This document shows, one piece after another, positions 1 through 8,989 of a stretch of DNA of 64,000 nt. Source of the DNA: Vreelandella songnenensis (lineage in GTDB: Bacteria > Pseudomonadota > Gammaproteobacteria > Pseudomonadales > Halomonadaceae); the NCBI RefSeq assembly GCF_003002925.1, contig NZ_PVTK01000001.1, forward strand, positions 496,001-560,000, given 5' to 3'. Position numbers and translations under genes: made by a program. The stretch's first letter is position 1, and each line of letters opens with the position of its first letter. Below the pieces are notes generated by a model. That model saw only the letters and a program-made list of their open reading frames with translations. It was not told where the DNA came from and did no database searches.

Positions 1-33
1 CTTCCTTAATATTCTATATATTCTGGAACAGGG

Positions 34-57
34 AGCCCGCCACCGAGCGGGCTTTTT
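34..57 (+). terminator. Rho-independent terminator of a gene left of the window
   Basis: A 7-bp GC-rich stem (34-40 with 47-53) is followed directly by a T run at 53-57 on the plus strand. It would end a plus-strand gene lying outside the window. The minus strand has no T run after the stem, so it is probably not the pyrD terminator. Confidence 0.75.
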
Positions 58-69
58 AATGCGCCTTTT

Positions 70-1083
70 TCATGGCGCCTTCAACGCCCTGGCGCACTCG
101 TTCACCAGTTTGGGCCCCTGGTAGATAAGCCCTGAATAGAGCTGGACCAGATCCGCCCCGGCGGCGATCTTGGCTTTTGCCGTGTCAGCACTGTCGATGC
201 CCCCTACCCCAATGATGGGCAGCTCGGGCAGGTGCTGGCGTAACAGGCGAATCACCACATTGGAAGACTCGAACACCGGCTTGCCGGAAAGCCCGCCCGC
301 CTCATCGGCCTGGGAGTCGCCCTGCACCGCCTCCCGGGAAACCGTGGTATTGGTGGCAATCACGCCGTCCAGCGCGTTTCTGGCAATACTTTTCGCCACC
401 AGCGCCACCTCGTCTTCACTCATGTCCGGGGCGATCTTGATCAACAGCGGCACGTGGCGCCCGGCCTCGGCATCCAGCACCCGGCTGCGCTCGCGGATGG
501 GGCCCAGCAGCGCATCCAGCTGCTCGCCAAACTGCAGTGTGCGAAGCCCCGGCGTATTGGGGGATGAGATATTGACGGTGATGTAATCCGCCACCGGGTG
601 CACGGCGTCAAGGCAAACCAGATAGTCGTCCAGGGCGTTTTCCACCGCGGTGGTCAAATTCTTGCCGATATTGATACCCACCAGGCCCTGGTAGTGGCGC
701 TTGCGTACCTGGGCCACCAGATGCTCGACCCCTTTATTGTTGAACCCGAAGCGGTTGATGATTGCCTCATGACCAGCCAGACGAAACAGGCGCGGCTTGG
801 GGTTACCCGGCTGCGCCTTGGGGGTGACGGTGCCTACTTCTACAAACCCGAAACCCAGCGCGCCCAGCGCGTTCAGGTGGTCGGCGTTTTTATCCAGCCC
901 TGCTGCCAGCCCCACGCGGTTGGCAAAGCGCAGCCCCATCAGCTCGACCGGGTCGTCTACCGGCTTGCCTACCAATGCCTTTATGCCGCCTGCACGATAC
1001 AGCGCATCCAGGCTTGCCAGCGCCATGCCGTGCGAGGTTTCGGGATCAATACGAAAGAGCAGCGAGCGGGCAAGTGAGTACAT
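70..1083 (-). CDS. pyrD: Dihydroorotate dehydrogenase (quinone), class 2
   Basis: Oxidises dihydroorotate to orotate in pyrimidine synthesis, passing electrons to membrane quinone. The 337-residue product matches the family length (E. coli 336). Visible features are the short N-terminal helical membrane-associating part, FMN-site segments (GINIGKN near 137-143), the NISSPNTPGL segment near 171-180 whose serine is the class-2 catalytic base, and the C-terminal VGGI / GADLVQLYSG phosphate-binding region. The frame stays open about 49 codons upstream, but that extension has no family similarity. The ATG at 1083 has an AGGAGA ribosome-binding site and gives the normal N terminus. It lies downstream of the glutamate dehydrogenase gene, separated by a terminator, so it is probably transcribed alone. 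Confidence 0.97.
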   Translation of the reverse strand: MYSLARSLLFRIDPETSHGMALASLDALYRAGGIKALVGKPVDDPVELMGLRFANRVGLAAGLDKNADHLNALGALGFGFVEVGTVTPKAQPGNPKPRLFRLAGHEAIINRFGFNNKGVEHLVAQVRKRHYQGLVGINIGKNLTTAVENALDDYLVCLDAVHPVADYITVNISSPNTPGLRTLQFGEQLDALLGPIRERSRVLDAEAGRHVPLLIKIAPDMSEDEVALVAKSIARNALDGVIATNTTVSREAVQGDSQADEAGGLSGKPVFESSNVVIRLLRQHLPELPIIGVGGIDSADTAKAKIAAGADLVQLYSGLIYQGPKLVNECARALKAP

Positions 1084-1188
1084 CGGCAAGGTGTCTCCTG
1101 AAGGTGGGCAGGGCTGAGCGGCGCAGAGTATAACGCAAACGCCCCACCCAGCGCACCGCACCCGCCCGCCATCCGATATTCCGCGCAT

Positions 1189-1222
1189 AAAAAAACCGCG
1201 CCTGGATGGCTTCAGGCGCGGT
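1189..1222 (-). terminator. Rho-independent terminator of glutamate dehydrogenase gene
   Basis: A 9-bp stem (1196-1204 with 1213-1221) lies just past the stop of the minus-strand dehydrogenase gene. The A run at 1189-1195 becomes the U tract on the minus-strand transcript. It separates this transcript from pyrD. Confidence 0.85.
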
Positions 1223-1250
1223 ACTTTCAAGTGCAGGGTCAGACCCGGGT

Positions 1251-4200
1251 TCAGGTTTCGCTGTCGCTCTCGGCCAGGTCGACCAGTTCGCGCACGGCGA
1301 CGGCGAACAGGGCAAATCCGCCTTCGCTGCCGCTACGTACCTCGTCGATCAAACGGCACCAGCGACGATGTAGATGGGAGTGCTGTTCCAGCCACTGATC
1401 CACCAGCTCCTGGGTATCGCGGCTGCCGGCTTCCACCTTCAGGACGCTGGTGGTCAGCGCCAGCTGCTGACGGTCGATATCGTCGCGGAAGGTTTCCCGC
1501 GCCTGCACCTGCCACGCATCGCGCACTTCCAGCTGGGTGACCTGCTGAATCATCCAGGGAAGCTCCAGACGGCTGCCGATTTCGTAAAATACGTCGGCGA
1601 CCCGCTGGGGCTTCTCGTTGGTGACCCGCGCGGTCTGAATCACGCCAAGGCCTGCATAGAGACTGGGTGCGGCAGCCACGGTCGAGGCCAGGGCATCCGG
1701 TACGCCGGCGGCCTGAAGCTCATCGCGCCGCTTGCTCCATGCCTCCAGCTCTTCACCGCTCAACAGCTCCCCGATCTCTTCTTGCAGCTGCGCCAGGCGC
1801 GGTGCGAAGTACTCGATGGTGTCCTGAGTAGAGAGATTGAGGTGCTGACGCAGGAACCAGCGTGTAGCCCGGCGAATCAGGCGCATCAGGTCCAGCATCA
1901 TGGTGTGCTGCACTTCGCTTGCCACCTGATTGTCCAGCGCCTCGATCTGTGCCCAGAGCGACGGCAGATCGAAGCTGTCGCGGGCAATCACGTAGTTGCG
2001 CGCAATATCGGCACGCCCGGCGCCGGTGGAGTCCATCAGCCGGCGTACAAACACGATGCCCATGTGATCGACCAGGTCGTTGGCCACCTGGGTCGCCACG
2101 ATTTCACGCTTCAAGCGGTGTTCGTACATCTCGGCCTGGTAGCGCTCGGTCAGCACCGAGGGGAACAGGCGCTCGAGGTGACGGTGAATGTAGGCATCGT
2201 CAGGCACGTCAGACGTAATCAAATCGCCCTTCAGGGTACTCTTGGCGTAGGAGATCAGCACGGAAAGCTCCGGCAGGCGCATGCCCTGCTGATTGCTTGC
2301 CCGCTCCTTCAGCGCTTCATCGGAAGGCAGGAATTCAAGCTCCCGATCAATCTGGCCGGCGGACTCCAGCTCGCTGATAAAGCGGCGGTAGGGGCCGATG
2401 CCCTGATGGGAAAGCGTTTCCGAAAGATCCAGCGCCTGAGCCTGGCGGTAGTTGTCCAGAATGACCAGATCACCCACTTCGTCGGTCATTTCCGCCAGCA
2501 GGTCATTACGCTGCTTCTCGGTCATGTCGCCACGCTTGACCACGTCATCGATCAATATCTTGATATTGACTTCGTGGTCGGAGCAGTTGACGCCCCCGGC
2601 GTTGTCGATGAAGTCGGTGTATACCCGCACGCCCTTGGCGGCGGCTTCCATCCGGCCGCGCTGGGTCAGGCCCAGGTTGCCACCCTCACCTACCACACGG
2701 CAGTTGAGGTCGGCGCCATTGATGCGCAGCGCGTCGTTGGCCTTGTCGCCTACGTCGGCATCGGTTTCTTCCGAGCTTTTCACGTAGGTGCCGATACCGC
2801 CGTTCCAGATCAGATCCACCTTGGATTGCAGCATGGCGCGGATCAGTTCGTTGGGCGAAAGCCGCTCCTCGTCGATGCCAAACACTGACTGCATTTCCGG
2901 CGTGATCACAATCGACTTGGCGCTGCGGCTGAAGATACCGCCGCCCTGGGAAATCAGCTCGGCGTTGTAATCCTCCCAGCTGGAGCGCGGCAGATTGAAC
3001 AGCCGCGAACGCTCGGCAAACGCCGCCTCGGCGTCGGGGTTCGGGTCGACGAAGATATGCAGGTGGTTGAAGGCGCCCACCAGCTGGATCTTGTCGGACA
3101 GCAGCATGCCGTTGCCGAATACGTCGCCGGCCATGTCGCCAATGCCCACCACGCTGAACAGATCTTCCTGAGTATCCACACCCAGGTTCTTGAAGTGACG
3201 CTTGACCGACTGCCAGGCGCCTCGGGCGGTGATGCCCATCTTCTTGTGGTCGTAGCCGTTGGCCCCGCCGGAGGCAAACGCATCACCCAGCCAGTGGCCG
3301 TACTCGATGGAGATTTCGTTGGCGATATCCGAGAAGGTGGCCGTGCCCTTGTCGGCGGCGACGACCAGATAGGCATCGTCTTCATCGTGGCGTACCACGT
3401 TTTCCGGCGGCACGATGCTGCTGCCATCCAGGTTATCGGTGACGTCCAAAAGCGCACGGATAAAGATCTGATAGCAGGCAATGCCTTCTTTTTGCTGCGT
3501 TTCGCGATCGGCGTTTTCCGGCATGCGCTTGCAGACGAAACCGCCCTTGGCGCCTACCGGTACGATGACCGCGTTCTTGACCTGCTGCGCCTTGACCAGC
3601 CCCAGCACTTCGGTGCGGAAATCTTCATGGCGATCAGACCAGCGCAAACCGCCGCGCGCTACCTTGCCACCGCGCAGGTGAACGCCTTCCACTCGTGGCG
3701 AGCAGACGAAAATCTCGAACATGGGCCGCGGCTTGGGCATGCCGGTGACCTTGGAGGGCTCGAGCTTGAAGGCGATGTAATCCTTGAAGCGGCCGCCGTC
3801 AGTGCGCTGGTAGTAGTTGGTACGCAGCGTGGCCTGAATCAGCTCCATGAAGCGGCGCAGCAGCTGGTCGTCGTTCAGGCTGGCAACGCCTTCCAGATGC
3901 TCGTTGATTCGCGCCACGCACTCGTCGGTATCGTGGGACTCGAGCGCCGGGTCAAAGCGCAGACGGAACATCTCCACCAGTTCCTGGGTGATGGCCGGGT
4001 AGTTGGCCAGCGTCGCGGCAATGTAGTCCTGGGACATGCCGAAGCGGATCTGCTTCAAGTAGCGGGCATAGCCGCGCAGCATGGCCACTTCGCGCCAGTC
4101 GAGCCCGGCGGCAATAATCAGCCGGTTGAAGGCGTCGTTGTCCGCCTCGCCCGCCCAGATCCGCTTGAAGGCTTCGCCGAAGGTGTCGCGCATCTCGCCC

Positions 4201-6074
4201 AGGCTGACATCCTTGTTACCGTGCTCGAGCTCGAAGTCATGGATCCAGTAGCGCTGATGGTGGGCGTTGATCTCGTAAGGGTGCTCACCGATGACCCGCA
4301 GCCCCAGGTTTTCCATCATGGGCAGCACATCGGAAAGCGGAATCTGTGCGGCGCGATGATAAAGCTTGAGGTTGACGCCGCTGCCCTGCTCTTCAAGCGG
4401 GCGGTAGAGCGACAGCGACAGATCATCGCCTTCATCCAGGGTCAGCAGATGCTGCACGTCGAACACCGCGGTACGCGCGGTAAACTCTTCGCGGTAGCTT
4501 GCGGAGAAAGCGTCCTGGAACTGCTCCATCTTGTGGTTGGCGCGCTCTTCGCCAAAGCCTTCGATCATCGCCGCCATCAGCTCGTCGCGCCAGCTGCGCG
4601 CCAGACGCGCCACCTTGCTTTCCAGACGCTTGAGATCGAACTGGCTGGGCGCATCGCCGTTGAAGCGCAGAATCAGCTGGATACGCGCAAGCACCGACTC
4701 CGAGAGATAGGTGTTGAAGTCACCGAAGTGAGCGTCCAGCTCTTCGCACAGCAGGTTCTGGATACGCTGGCGCAAGTCGGTCGAGAACACGTCACGCGGC
4801 ACGAATACCAGGCACGAGTAGAACTTGCCGCTGACATCGGCACGGATGAACAGGCGCACCTGGCGGCGTTCGCGAATATTGAGAATACCCAGCGCCGTGT
4901 GGGCCAGCGAATCGGTGCTGATCTGGAACAGGTCATCGCGCGGATAGACTTCCAGCACCTGCAGCAGCTGCTTGCCGTTGTGGCCCTGGGGGTTGAACCC
5001 GGCGATATCCATGATCGCCTTGAGCTTGCGCCGCAGCACCGGAATATTGCGCGGCGACTCGTTGTACACCGTCGAAGTGAACAGGCCGAAGAAGCGGCGC
5101 TCGCCAATCACATTGCCGTCATCGTCGTAACGGTCAACGGTAATGTAGTCAGGATAGGTCGGGCGGTGCACGCGTGAGTGGTGCGCGCTCTTGGCAAACG
5201 AGAGCAGCTGGGGCACCAGCTCGTATTCACCATCCTCGTTGATGCCCTCTTCGGTGCGAATACGCTCGTCGTAGCGCGGGTCGTCCAGGCGGAATACGCC
5301 AAGCAGGCTGTTGGGGTCGCGCTGCAGCTCGTTGCCTTCCAGCAGGTACTCGTCGTAGCCCAGGAAGGTGAAATTGTCCTTGACCAACCACTCGAGAAAA
5401 GCGATCGCCTCTTCGTGATCATCCGGGTCGATCTGCGGCGGACAGTTCTTTTCAAGCTCCTGAATCGCCGAGGTGATCTGCCCGCAGATGGCGTCGTAAT
5501 CGTCCACCGCGGTGCGCACATCGCGCAGCACCTGATGAAGCTTCTTCTCGATATTGGACAGCGCTTCCGGATCGGTGTGCCGGTCGACTTCGATCACGAT
5601 CAGCGATTCGCGCGCCTCCGGGGCATCGGCGTCGCGCGGCGAGGCCAGCACCTTCAGCTGGTTCTGTTCGTTACGCTCGACGGCAAATACCGAGTTCTGA
5701 ATCGCATGGACGGTCAGGCCACGGCGGTTGAGCTCGATGCGCACCGAGTCGACCAGAAACGGCATGTCTTCGTGCAGCACGGCCACGAAGGTATGGGTGG
5801 ACTGCCAACCGTGCTCTTCGAAATCCGGGTTGAAGACGCGCACCTTGGGGTGCTGAGCATCATGGTGCTGGAGGAACTGCCAGATGGAGAGCGTCGCGCC
5901 GTACAGGTCATCCAGACGGCGGTCCACCAGATCCTCGACGGGCACGGTGGCGTAGAAACGTCGAGCAAACGCCTCTATCGCCGTTGCCCGGTCTGGTTCC
6001 AGCCGCGCTTCCAAGCGCTCGAACAGCTGCTTCAAAAGGTCTTGCCGACTCTCTTCACTCGCAACGTAATGCAT
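1251..6074 (-). CDS. gdhB: NAD-specific glutamate dehydrogenase, 180-kDa class
   Basis: Oxidatively deaminates glutamate to 2-oxoglutarate and ammonium with NAD, normally a catabolic role. At 1607 residues it belongs to the large bacterial class typical of Pseudomonas and Halomonas, not the 450-residue hexameric enzymes. The N-terminal half is the large regulatory part. The catalytic core lies roughly at residues 750-1200, with GGLRWSDRHEDFR, KNAVIVPVGAKGGF near 835-850 and the nucleotide-domain segment GEGGNLGLTQRGR near 1110. The ATG at 6074 has a GAGG site about seven bases upstream. The opposite strand carries long open frames (to 706 codons), which are composition-driven shadows. It sits alone between trmA and pyrD and has its own terminator. 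Confidence 0.96.
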   Translation of the reverse strand: MHYVASEESRQDLLKQLFERLEARLEPDRATAIEAFARRFYATVPVEDLVDRRLDDLYGATLSIWQFLQHHDAQHPKVRVFNPDFEEHGWQSTHTFVAVLHEDMPFLVDSVRIELNRRGLTVHAIQNSVFAVERNEQNQLKVLASPRDADAPEARESLIVIEVDRHTDPEALSNIEKKLHQVLRDVRTAVDDYDAICGQITSAIQELEKNCPPQIDPDDHEEAIAFLEWLVKDNFTFLGYDEYLLEGNELQRDPNSLLGVFRLDDPRYDERIRTEEGINEDGEYELVPQLLSFAKSAHHSRVHRPTYPDYITVDRYDDDGNVIGERRFFGLFTSTVYNESPRNIPVLRRKLKAIMDIAGFNPQGHNGKQLLQVLEVYPRDDLFQISTDSLAHTALGILNIRERRQVRLFIRADVSGKFYSCLVFVPRDVFSTDLRQRIQNLLCEELDAHFGDFNTYLSESVLARIQLILRFNGDAPSQFDLKRLESKVARLARSWRDELMAAMIEGFGEERANHKMEQFQDAFSASYREEFTARTAVFDVQHLLTLDEGDDLSLSLYRPLEEQGSGVNLKLYHRAAQIPLSDVLPMMENLGLRVIGEHPYEINAHHQRYWIHDFELEHGNKDVSLGEMRDTFGEAFKRIWAGEADNDAFNRLIIAAGLDWREVAMLRGYARYLKQIRFGMSQDYIAATLANYPAITQELVEMFRLRFDPALESHDTDECVARINEHLEGVASLNDDQLLRRFMELIQATLRTNYYQRTDGGRFKDYIAFKLEPSKVTGMPKPRPMFEIFVCSPRVEGVHLRGGKVARGGLRWSDRHEDFRTEVLGLVKAQQVKNAVIVPVGAKGGFVCKRMPENADRETQQKEGIACYQIFIRALLDVTDNLDGSSIVPPENVVRHDEDDAYLVVAADKGTATFSDIANEISIEYGHWLGDAFASGGANGYDHKKMGITARGAWQSVKRHFKNLGVDTQEDLFSVVGIGDMAGDVFGNGMLLSDKIQLVGAFNHLHIFVDPNPDAEAAFAERSRLFNLPRSSWEDYNAELISQGGGIFSRSAKSIVITPEMQSVFGIDEERLSPNELIRAMLQSKVDLIWNGGIGTYVKSSEETDADVGDKANDALRINGADLNCRVVGEGGNLGLTQRGRMEAAAKGVRVYTDFIDNAGGVNCSDHEVNIKILIDDVVKRGDMTEKQRNDLLAEMTDEVGDLVILDNYRQAQALDLSETLSHQGIGPYRRFISELESAGQIDRELEFLPSDEALKERASNQQGMRLPELSVLISYAKSTLKGDLITSDVPDDAYIHRHLERLFPSVLTERYQAEMYEHRLKREIVATQVANDLVDHMGIVFVRRLMDSTGAGRADIARNYVIARDSFDLPSLWAQIEALDNQVASEVQHTMMLDLMRLIRRATRWFLRQHLNLSTQDTIEYFAPRLAQLQEEIGELLSGEELEAWSKRRDELQAAGVPDALASTVAAAPSLYAGLGVIQTARVTNEKPQRVADVFYEIGSRLELPWMIQQVTQLEVRDAWQVQARETFRDDIDRQQLALTTSVLKVEAGSRDTQELVDQWLEQHSHLHRRWCRLIDEVRSGSEGGFALFAVAVRELVDLAESDSET

Positions 6075-6220
6075 CCATCACCTCGACTGCCGGGGCCACA
6101 CCTGGCCAAAAAATACGTGGGACAATAGGCCTTTAGGCCACTATGACGACCAGCTTACGCTACCCGTGGCCATCACTCTATTCACCTGACATGTTCCTTA
6201 TGGAGTATGCCACTTTCGCA

Positions 6221-7345
6221 TTATGCGCCCTCTTGACCAATCTCGCGCCGCGTGAGCCATACGCCACATTCACAATGGTGGGTGAACGGGAACTGGTCAA
6301 ACAGGGCAAAACGCTCGATCTGGTGCGTCTTGCCAAGCACTTGCAGATTGTCGGCAAGCGTTGCCGGGTTGCATGAAATATAGACGATCTGGTCATATTC
6401 GCTGATCTGTCGGCAGCTCTGCTCGTCAAGCCCTGCCCGGGGCGGGTCCACCAGCACGGTGGAGAAGCGATAATCCTCCAGCGCCATTTCCGCGACGCGC
6501 CGCCCGCCCTTCTCGCCTTTTAACGCCAGGGCAAACTCCTCGGCGGACATCCTGGCAATATGCGCGTTGGTCACCTTGTTGGCTTCCAGGTTCACGTTGG
6601 CGCTGGCCACCGACGTGCGCGATATTTCCGTTGCCAGCACGCGGCGAAAGTTATCCGCCAGGGCAATGGTGAAATTGCCGTTGCCGCAGTAGAGTTCGAC
6701 CAGATCTTCGTCCTGGCGGCCTGCCGTGACTTCCCGCGCCCAGGCGAGCATCTTCTGACAGATGTGTGCATTGGGCTGGGTAAAGCTGTTCTCCACCTGC
6801 TGGTAATCGAGCGTACGGCCATCCACCGTGAGCTGCTCCCATACGTGGTCGCGGGTCAGCACCAGACGCTGCTTGCGCGAACGGCCGATGATCATGATGC
6901 CAAGTTCCGCTTCCAGAGCGCGGGCTTCCTGCTCCCACGCGTCTCCCAGCGGGCGGTGGTAGATCAATGTGACCAGGGCCTCGCCGGAGAGCGTGGTCAG
7001 GAACTCGACCTGAAACAGCCGGCGGCGCAGCTCATCGCTTGCCAGAAAGGCCTCGCGCAGGCGTGGCATCAGCGCGTTGATCGACTCGCTGGCCACGGCG
7101 AACTGATCCAGGCGCACCACCCGCTTTTCCTTGGGATTGGCCGGGTCGACCTCGAACATGGCGTAGAAGAGGTCGTCGCCCTCATGCCAGATACGAAACT
7201 CGCAGCGCTGCCGGTAGTGGCTTGCCGGGGACTCGAACACTTCAAGCGCGGGCGGGTTGAACGGCGCAAAGGTGCTTTCCAGATAGGCGCGCTTCTCGGC
7301 CAACTGCTCGGCATAGCGCTCGGGTTGTATATCGGGGATGGCCAA
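6221..7345 (-). CDS. trmA: tRNA (uracil-5-)-methyltransferase
   Basis: Makes 5-methyluridine at position 54 of the tRNA T-loop using S-adenosylmethionine. The product has 374 residues (E. coli 366). The SAM-binding motif ELYCGNGNFTI lies near 215-225, the DPPRAG segment follows, and the catalytic cysteine is in YISCNPATL near residue 325. The C-terminal HHCECGVWL matches the family end, including the glutamate that acts as base. The N terminus lacks the TRAM domain of RlmD-type relatives, which favours TrmA. murI lies 59 bases upstream on the same strand, so co-transcription is plausible. Confidence 0.95.
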   Translation of the reverse strand: MAIPDIQPERYAEQLAEKRAYLESTFAPFNPPALEVFESPASHYRQRCEFRIWHEGDDLFYAMFEVDPANPKEKRVVRLDQFAVASESINALMPRLREAFLASDELRRRLFQVEFLTTLSGEALVTLIYHRPLGDAWEQEARALEAELGIMIIGRSRKQRLVLTRDHVWEQLTVDGRTLDYQQVENSFTQPNAHICQKMLAWAREVTAGRQDEDLVELYCGNGNFTIALADNFRRVLATEISRTSVASANVNLEANKVTNAHIARMSAEEFALALKGEKGGRRVAEMALEDYRFSTVLVDPPRAGLDEQSCRQISEYDQIVYISCNPATLADNLQVLGKTHQIERFALFDQFPFTHHCECGVWLTRREIGQEGA

Positions 7346-7404
7346 GTCGGCTCCTATTCAATATCGATATCAGTGACAAAATGGGTGACGCCAGGCACTC
7401 ATGC

Positions 7405-8193
7405 CTAGCGACTGCGAAGTATGAACGCCGGTGTGTGGAAACCGTAGCGGGCAAACCCTGCGTAAAGCGCGTCGGCATCGGCGGTGGTGAAAAAACGCCC
7501 GTCCGGGCCGCTTGTAAGCGCCGGGGCGACCTGCCCGACGCGTCGGGCAATGGCGTCGCCGGAGTCTACCCAGTTGATGGGGACAGGGGCGTGGGCTTCA
7601 AGCCAGGGTTGCAACAGCGGAAAATGCGTGCAGCCGAGCACCACGGTATCGACCAACGGCGTGTCGCCGGGTATATCCCAGAGGGGTGCCAGGGCTTCGC
7701 GAATACGTGAGCTGTTCGGCGCCTTGCCGCCCAGCAGTGCTTCGGCTTCCAGCACCAGGGAATCGGCGGCCACACGAGTGATGTGACAATCGCTTGCGAA
7801 GCTCTCGATCAGCGTTTGCGTATAGGGCCGGCCTACCGTGGCGCGGGTGGCCAGCAGGCCGATATGGCGCGTATGGCTGATAGCGGCGGCGGGCTTGATG
7901 GCCGGCACGGTGCCCACTACGGGAATGCTCAGCGCATCGCGCAGGCTGTCGAGCGCCAGCGTGCTTGCGGTATTGCAGGCAACCACCAGCACACTTGGCT
8001 CGCAGGCGGCAACGGCGGCCTGGCAAACCTCGACGATACGCGCAGAAAGCGTCACATCGTCGCGCAGCCCGTAGGGCATCCACGCGTTGTCACAGGCGTA
8101 GCACATGGCCGTATCGGGGTAGTGATGACGCAGCGAGCGGGCCACGGACAGCCCGCCCACGCCGGAATCAAAAATCAGCACGGGGCCTGCCAT
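7405..8193 (-). CDS. murI: Glutamate racemase
   Basis: Interconverts L- and D-glutamate, supplying D-glutamate for peptidoglycan. The 262-residue product carries the N-terminal FDSGVGGLSV motif (Asp9, Ser10) and the two catalytic cysteines in ACNTAST (Cys73) and GCTHFPLL (Cys188). A TTG codon directly upstream of the ATG could extend it by one residue. I chose the ATG at 8193 because an AAGGGG site lies about eight bases before it. Same strand as trmA downstream and the hemerythrin-like gene upstream, with a hairpin between it and the latter. Confidence 0.95.
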   Translation of the reverse strand: MAGPVLIFDSGVGGLSVARSLRHHYPDTAMCYACDNAWMPYGLRDDVTLSARIVEVCQAAVAACEPSVLVVACNTASTLALDSLRDALSIPVVGTVPAIKPAAAISHTRHIGLLATRATVGRPYTQTLIESFASDCHITRVAADSLVLEAEALLGGKAPNSSRIREALAPLWDIPGDTPLVDTVVLGCTHFPLLQPWLEAHAPVPINWVDSGDAIARRVGQVAPALTSGPDGRFFTTADADALYAGFARYGFHTPAFILRSR

Positions 8194-8253
8194 CAAAGCC
8201 CCTTCGCCTTATGCTTGGTCAAGTGCACCTGCTTCTCCTTCAGCCGTTCACAC

Positions 8254-8282
8254 AGCGGGGCGCTAGTTTAACACGCCCCGCT
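8254..8282 (-). terminator. Stem-loop between hemerythrin-like gene and murI
   Basis: A perfect 9-bp GC-rich inverted repeat (8254-8262 with 8274-8282) with an 11-base loop lies just past the stop of the minus-strand hemerythrin-like gene. No U tract follows, so it may be a weak terminator or an mRNA-stabilising hairpin. Confidence 0.4.
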
Positions 8283-8305
8283 CAACGCTGAAGGAAGTGG
8301 CGGGG

Positions 8306-8851
8306 TTAAACCGCAGGTACCTCCGCGCCGCGCAGTTCGGCGTAGAGTTCGGGATAGGCAAGCTGGAGACGCTCAAGCTCCTGTTCGGCACCTTCGGGCA
8401 GTGCCTGCAAAAGCTCCTGCATATCCTCCTGACTGAAATACTCATCAATCAACGGGAAGAGCCCTTCACGCTCCTGACGAAGGTACGCCCGGTGCGCTTC
8501 GAGATAATCCTTGAGATCCTCGGCGAAGCGGTCCATCGGCAACACGTTGTCCATCAGGATGGTATCGATGTTATCGGACAGCAGTTGCAGCCTCGGTTTA
8601 AGCTCCAGGTAGTCGCTGGCCATCTTTTCCATCAGCGGCAGATGCTCGGAGGCGCGGCTTTCCAGACGCTCCACGCAGATGCGCTCCAAAGGTGCGGCAA
8701 ATCCTTCCATGTAAGCCAGAATGTAATCCACTACTTCACGCATCAGCTGAAAATTGGGCCGTTCACCCTGAACCAGGGTCTTCTGTTTTAGCTGCAGTAC
8801 ATGGAGCATTCGCGCCATGTTGGCATGATCTAGACGCAATTGGTTCAACAT
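8306..8851 (-). CDS. Hemerythrin-like domain protein with missing iron ligands
   Basis: A 181-residue all-helical protein aligning end to end with bacterial hemerythrin (HHE) proteins. The start (LRLDHANMARML), the EH of helix 3 (His70) and the QEREGLFPLID segment are recognisable. Known members bind O2, NO or sense iron through a diiron centre with five histidines. Here the helix-2 pair normally written HHPxE reads AAPLE (Ala52, Ala53), and the helix-4 histidine is Tyr123, with a histidine three residues earlier at 120. His9, Glu56 and His70 remain. This alignment is from memory. If right, the protein cannot form a normal diiron site and may be structural or regulatory. No signal peptide or membrane segment. 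Function unknown. Confidence 0.8.
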   Translation of the reverse strand: MLNQLRLDHANMARMLHVLQLKQKTLVQGERPNFQLMREVVDYILAYMEGFAAPLERICVERLESRASEHLPLMEKMASDYLELKPRLQLLSDNIDTILMDNVLPMDRFAEDLKDYLEAHRAYLRQEREGLFPLIDEYFSQEDMQELLQALPEGAEQELERLQLAYPELYAELRGAEVPAV

Positions 8852-8989
8852 CGTGCCGTCTCCTTGTATGGTTCATGCTGGCCGCTTTTTTACGGGGCTA
8901 TGCAAAAGGTAGCCTGACAATACGCCGTTTACCATACACACTTGTGGTTACTTTGTTGCTCAACGTCTCGATTTACAACGGAAGTTTAC

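Noticed and set aside
3057-5177. 706-codon plus-strand open frame, with neighbours 1374-2888 and 5178-6128, opposite glutamate dehydrogenase
   Set aside because: They lie exactly antisense to a clear dehydrogenase gene, show no recognisable family and are explained by GC-rich codon usage.
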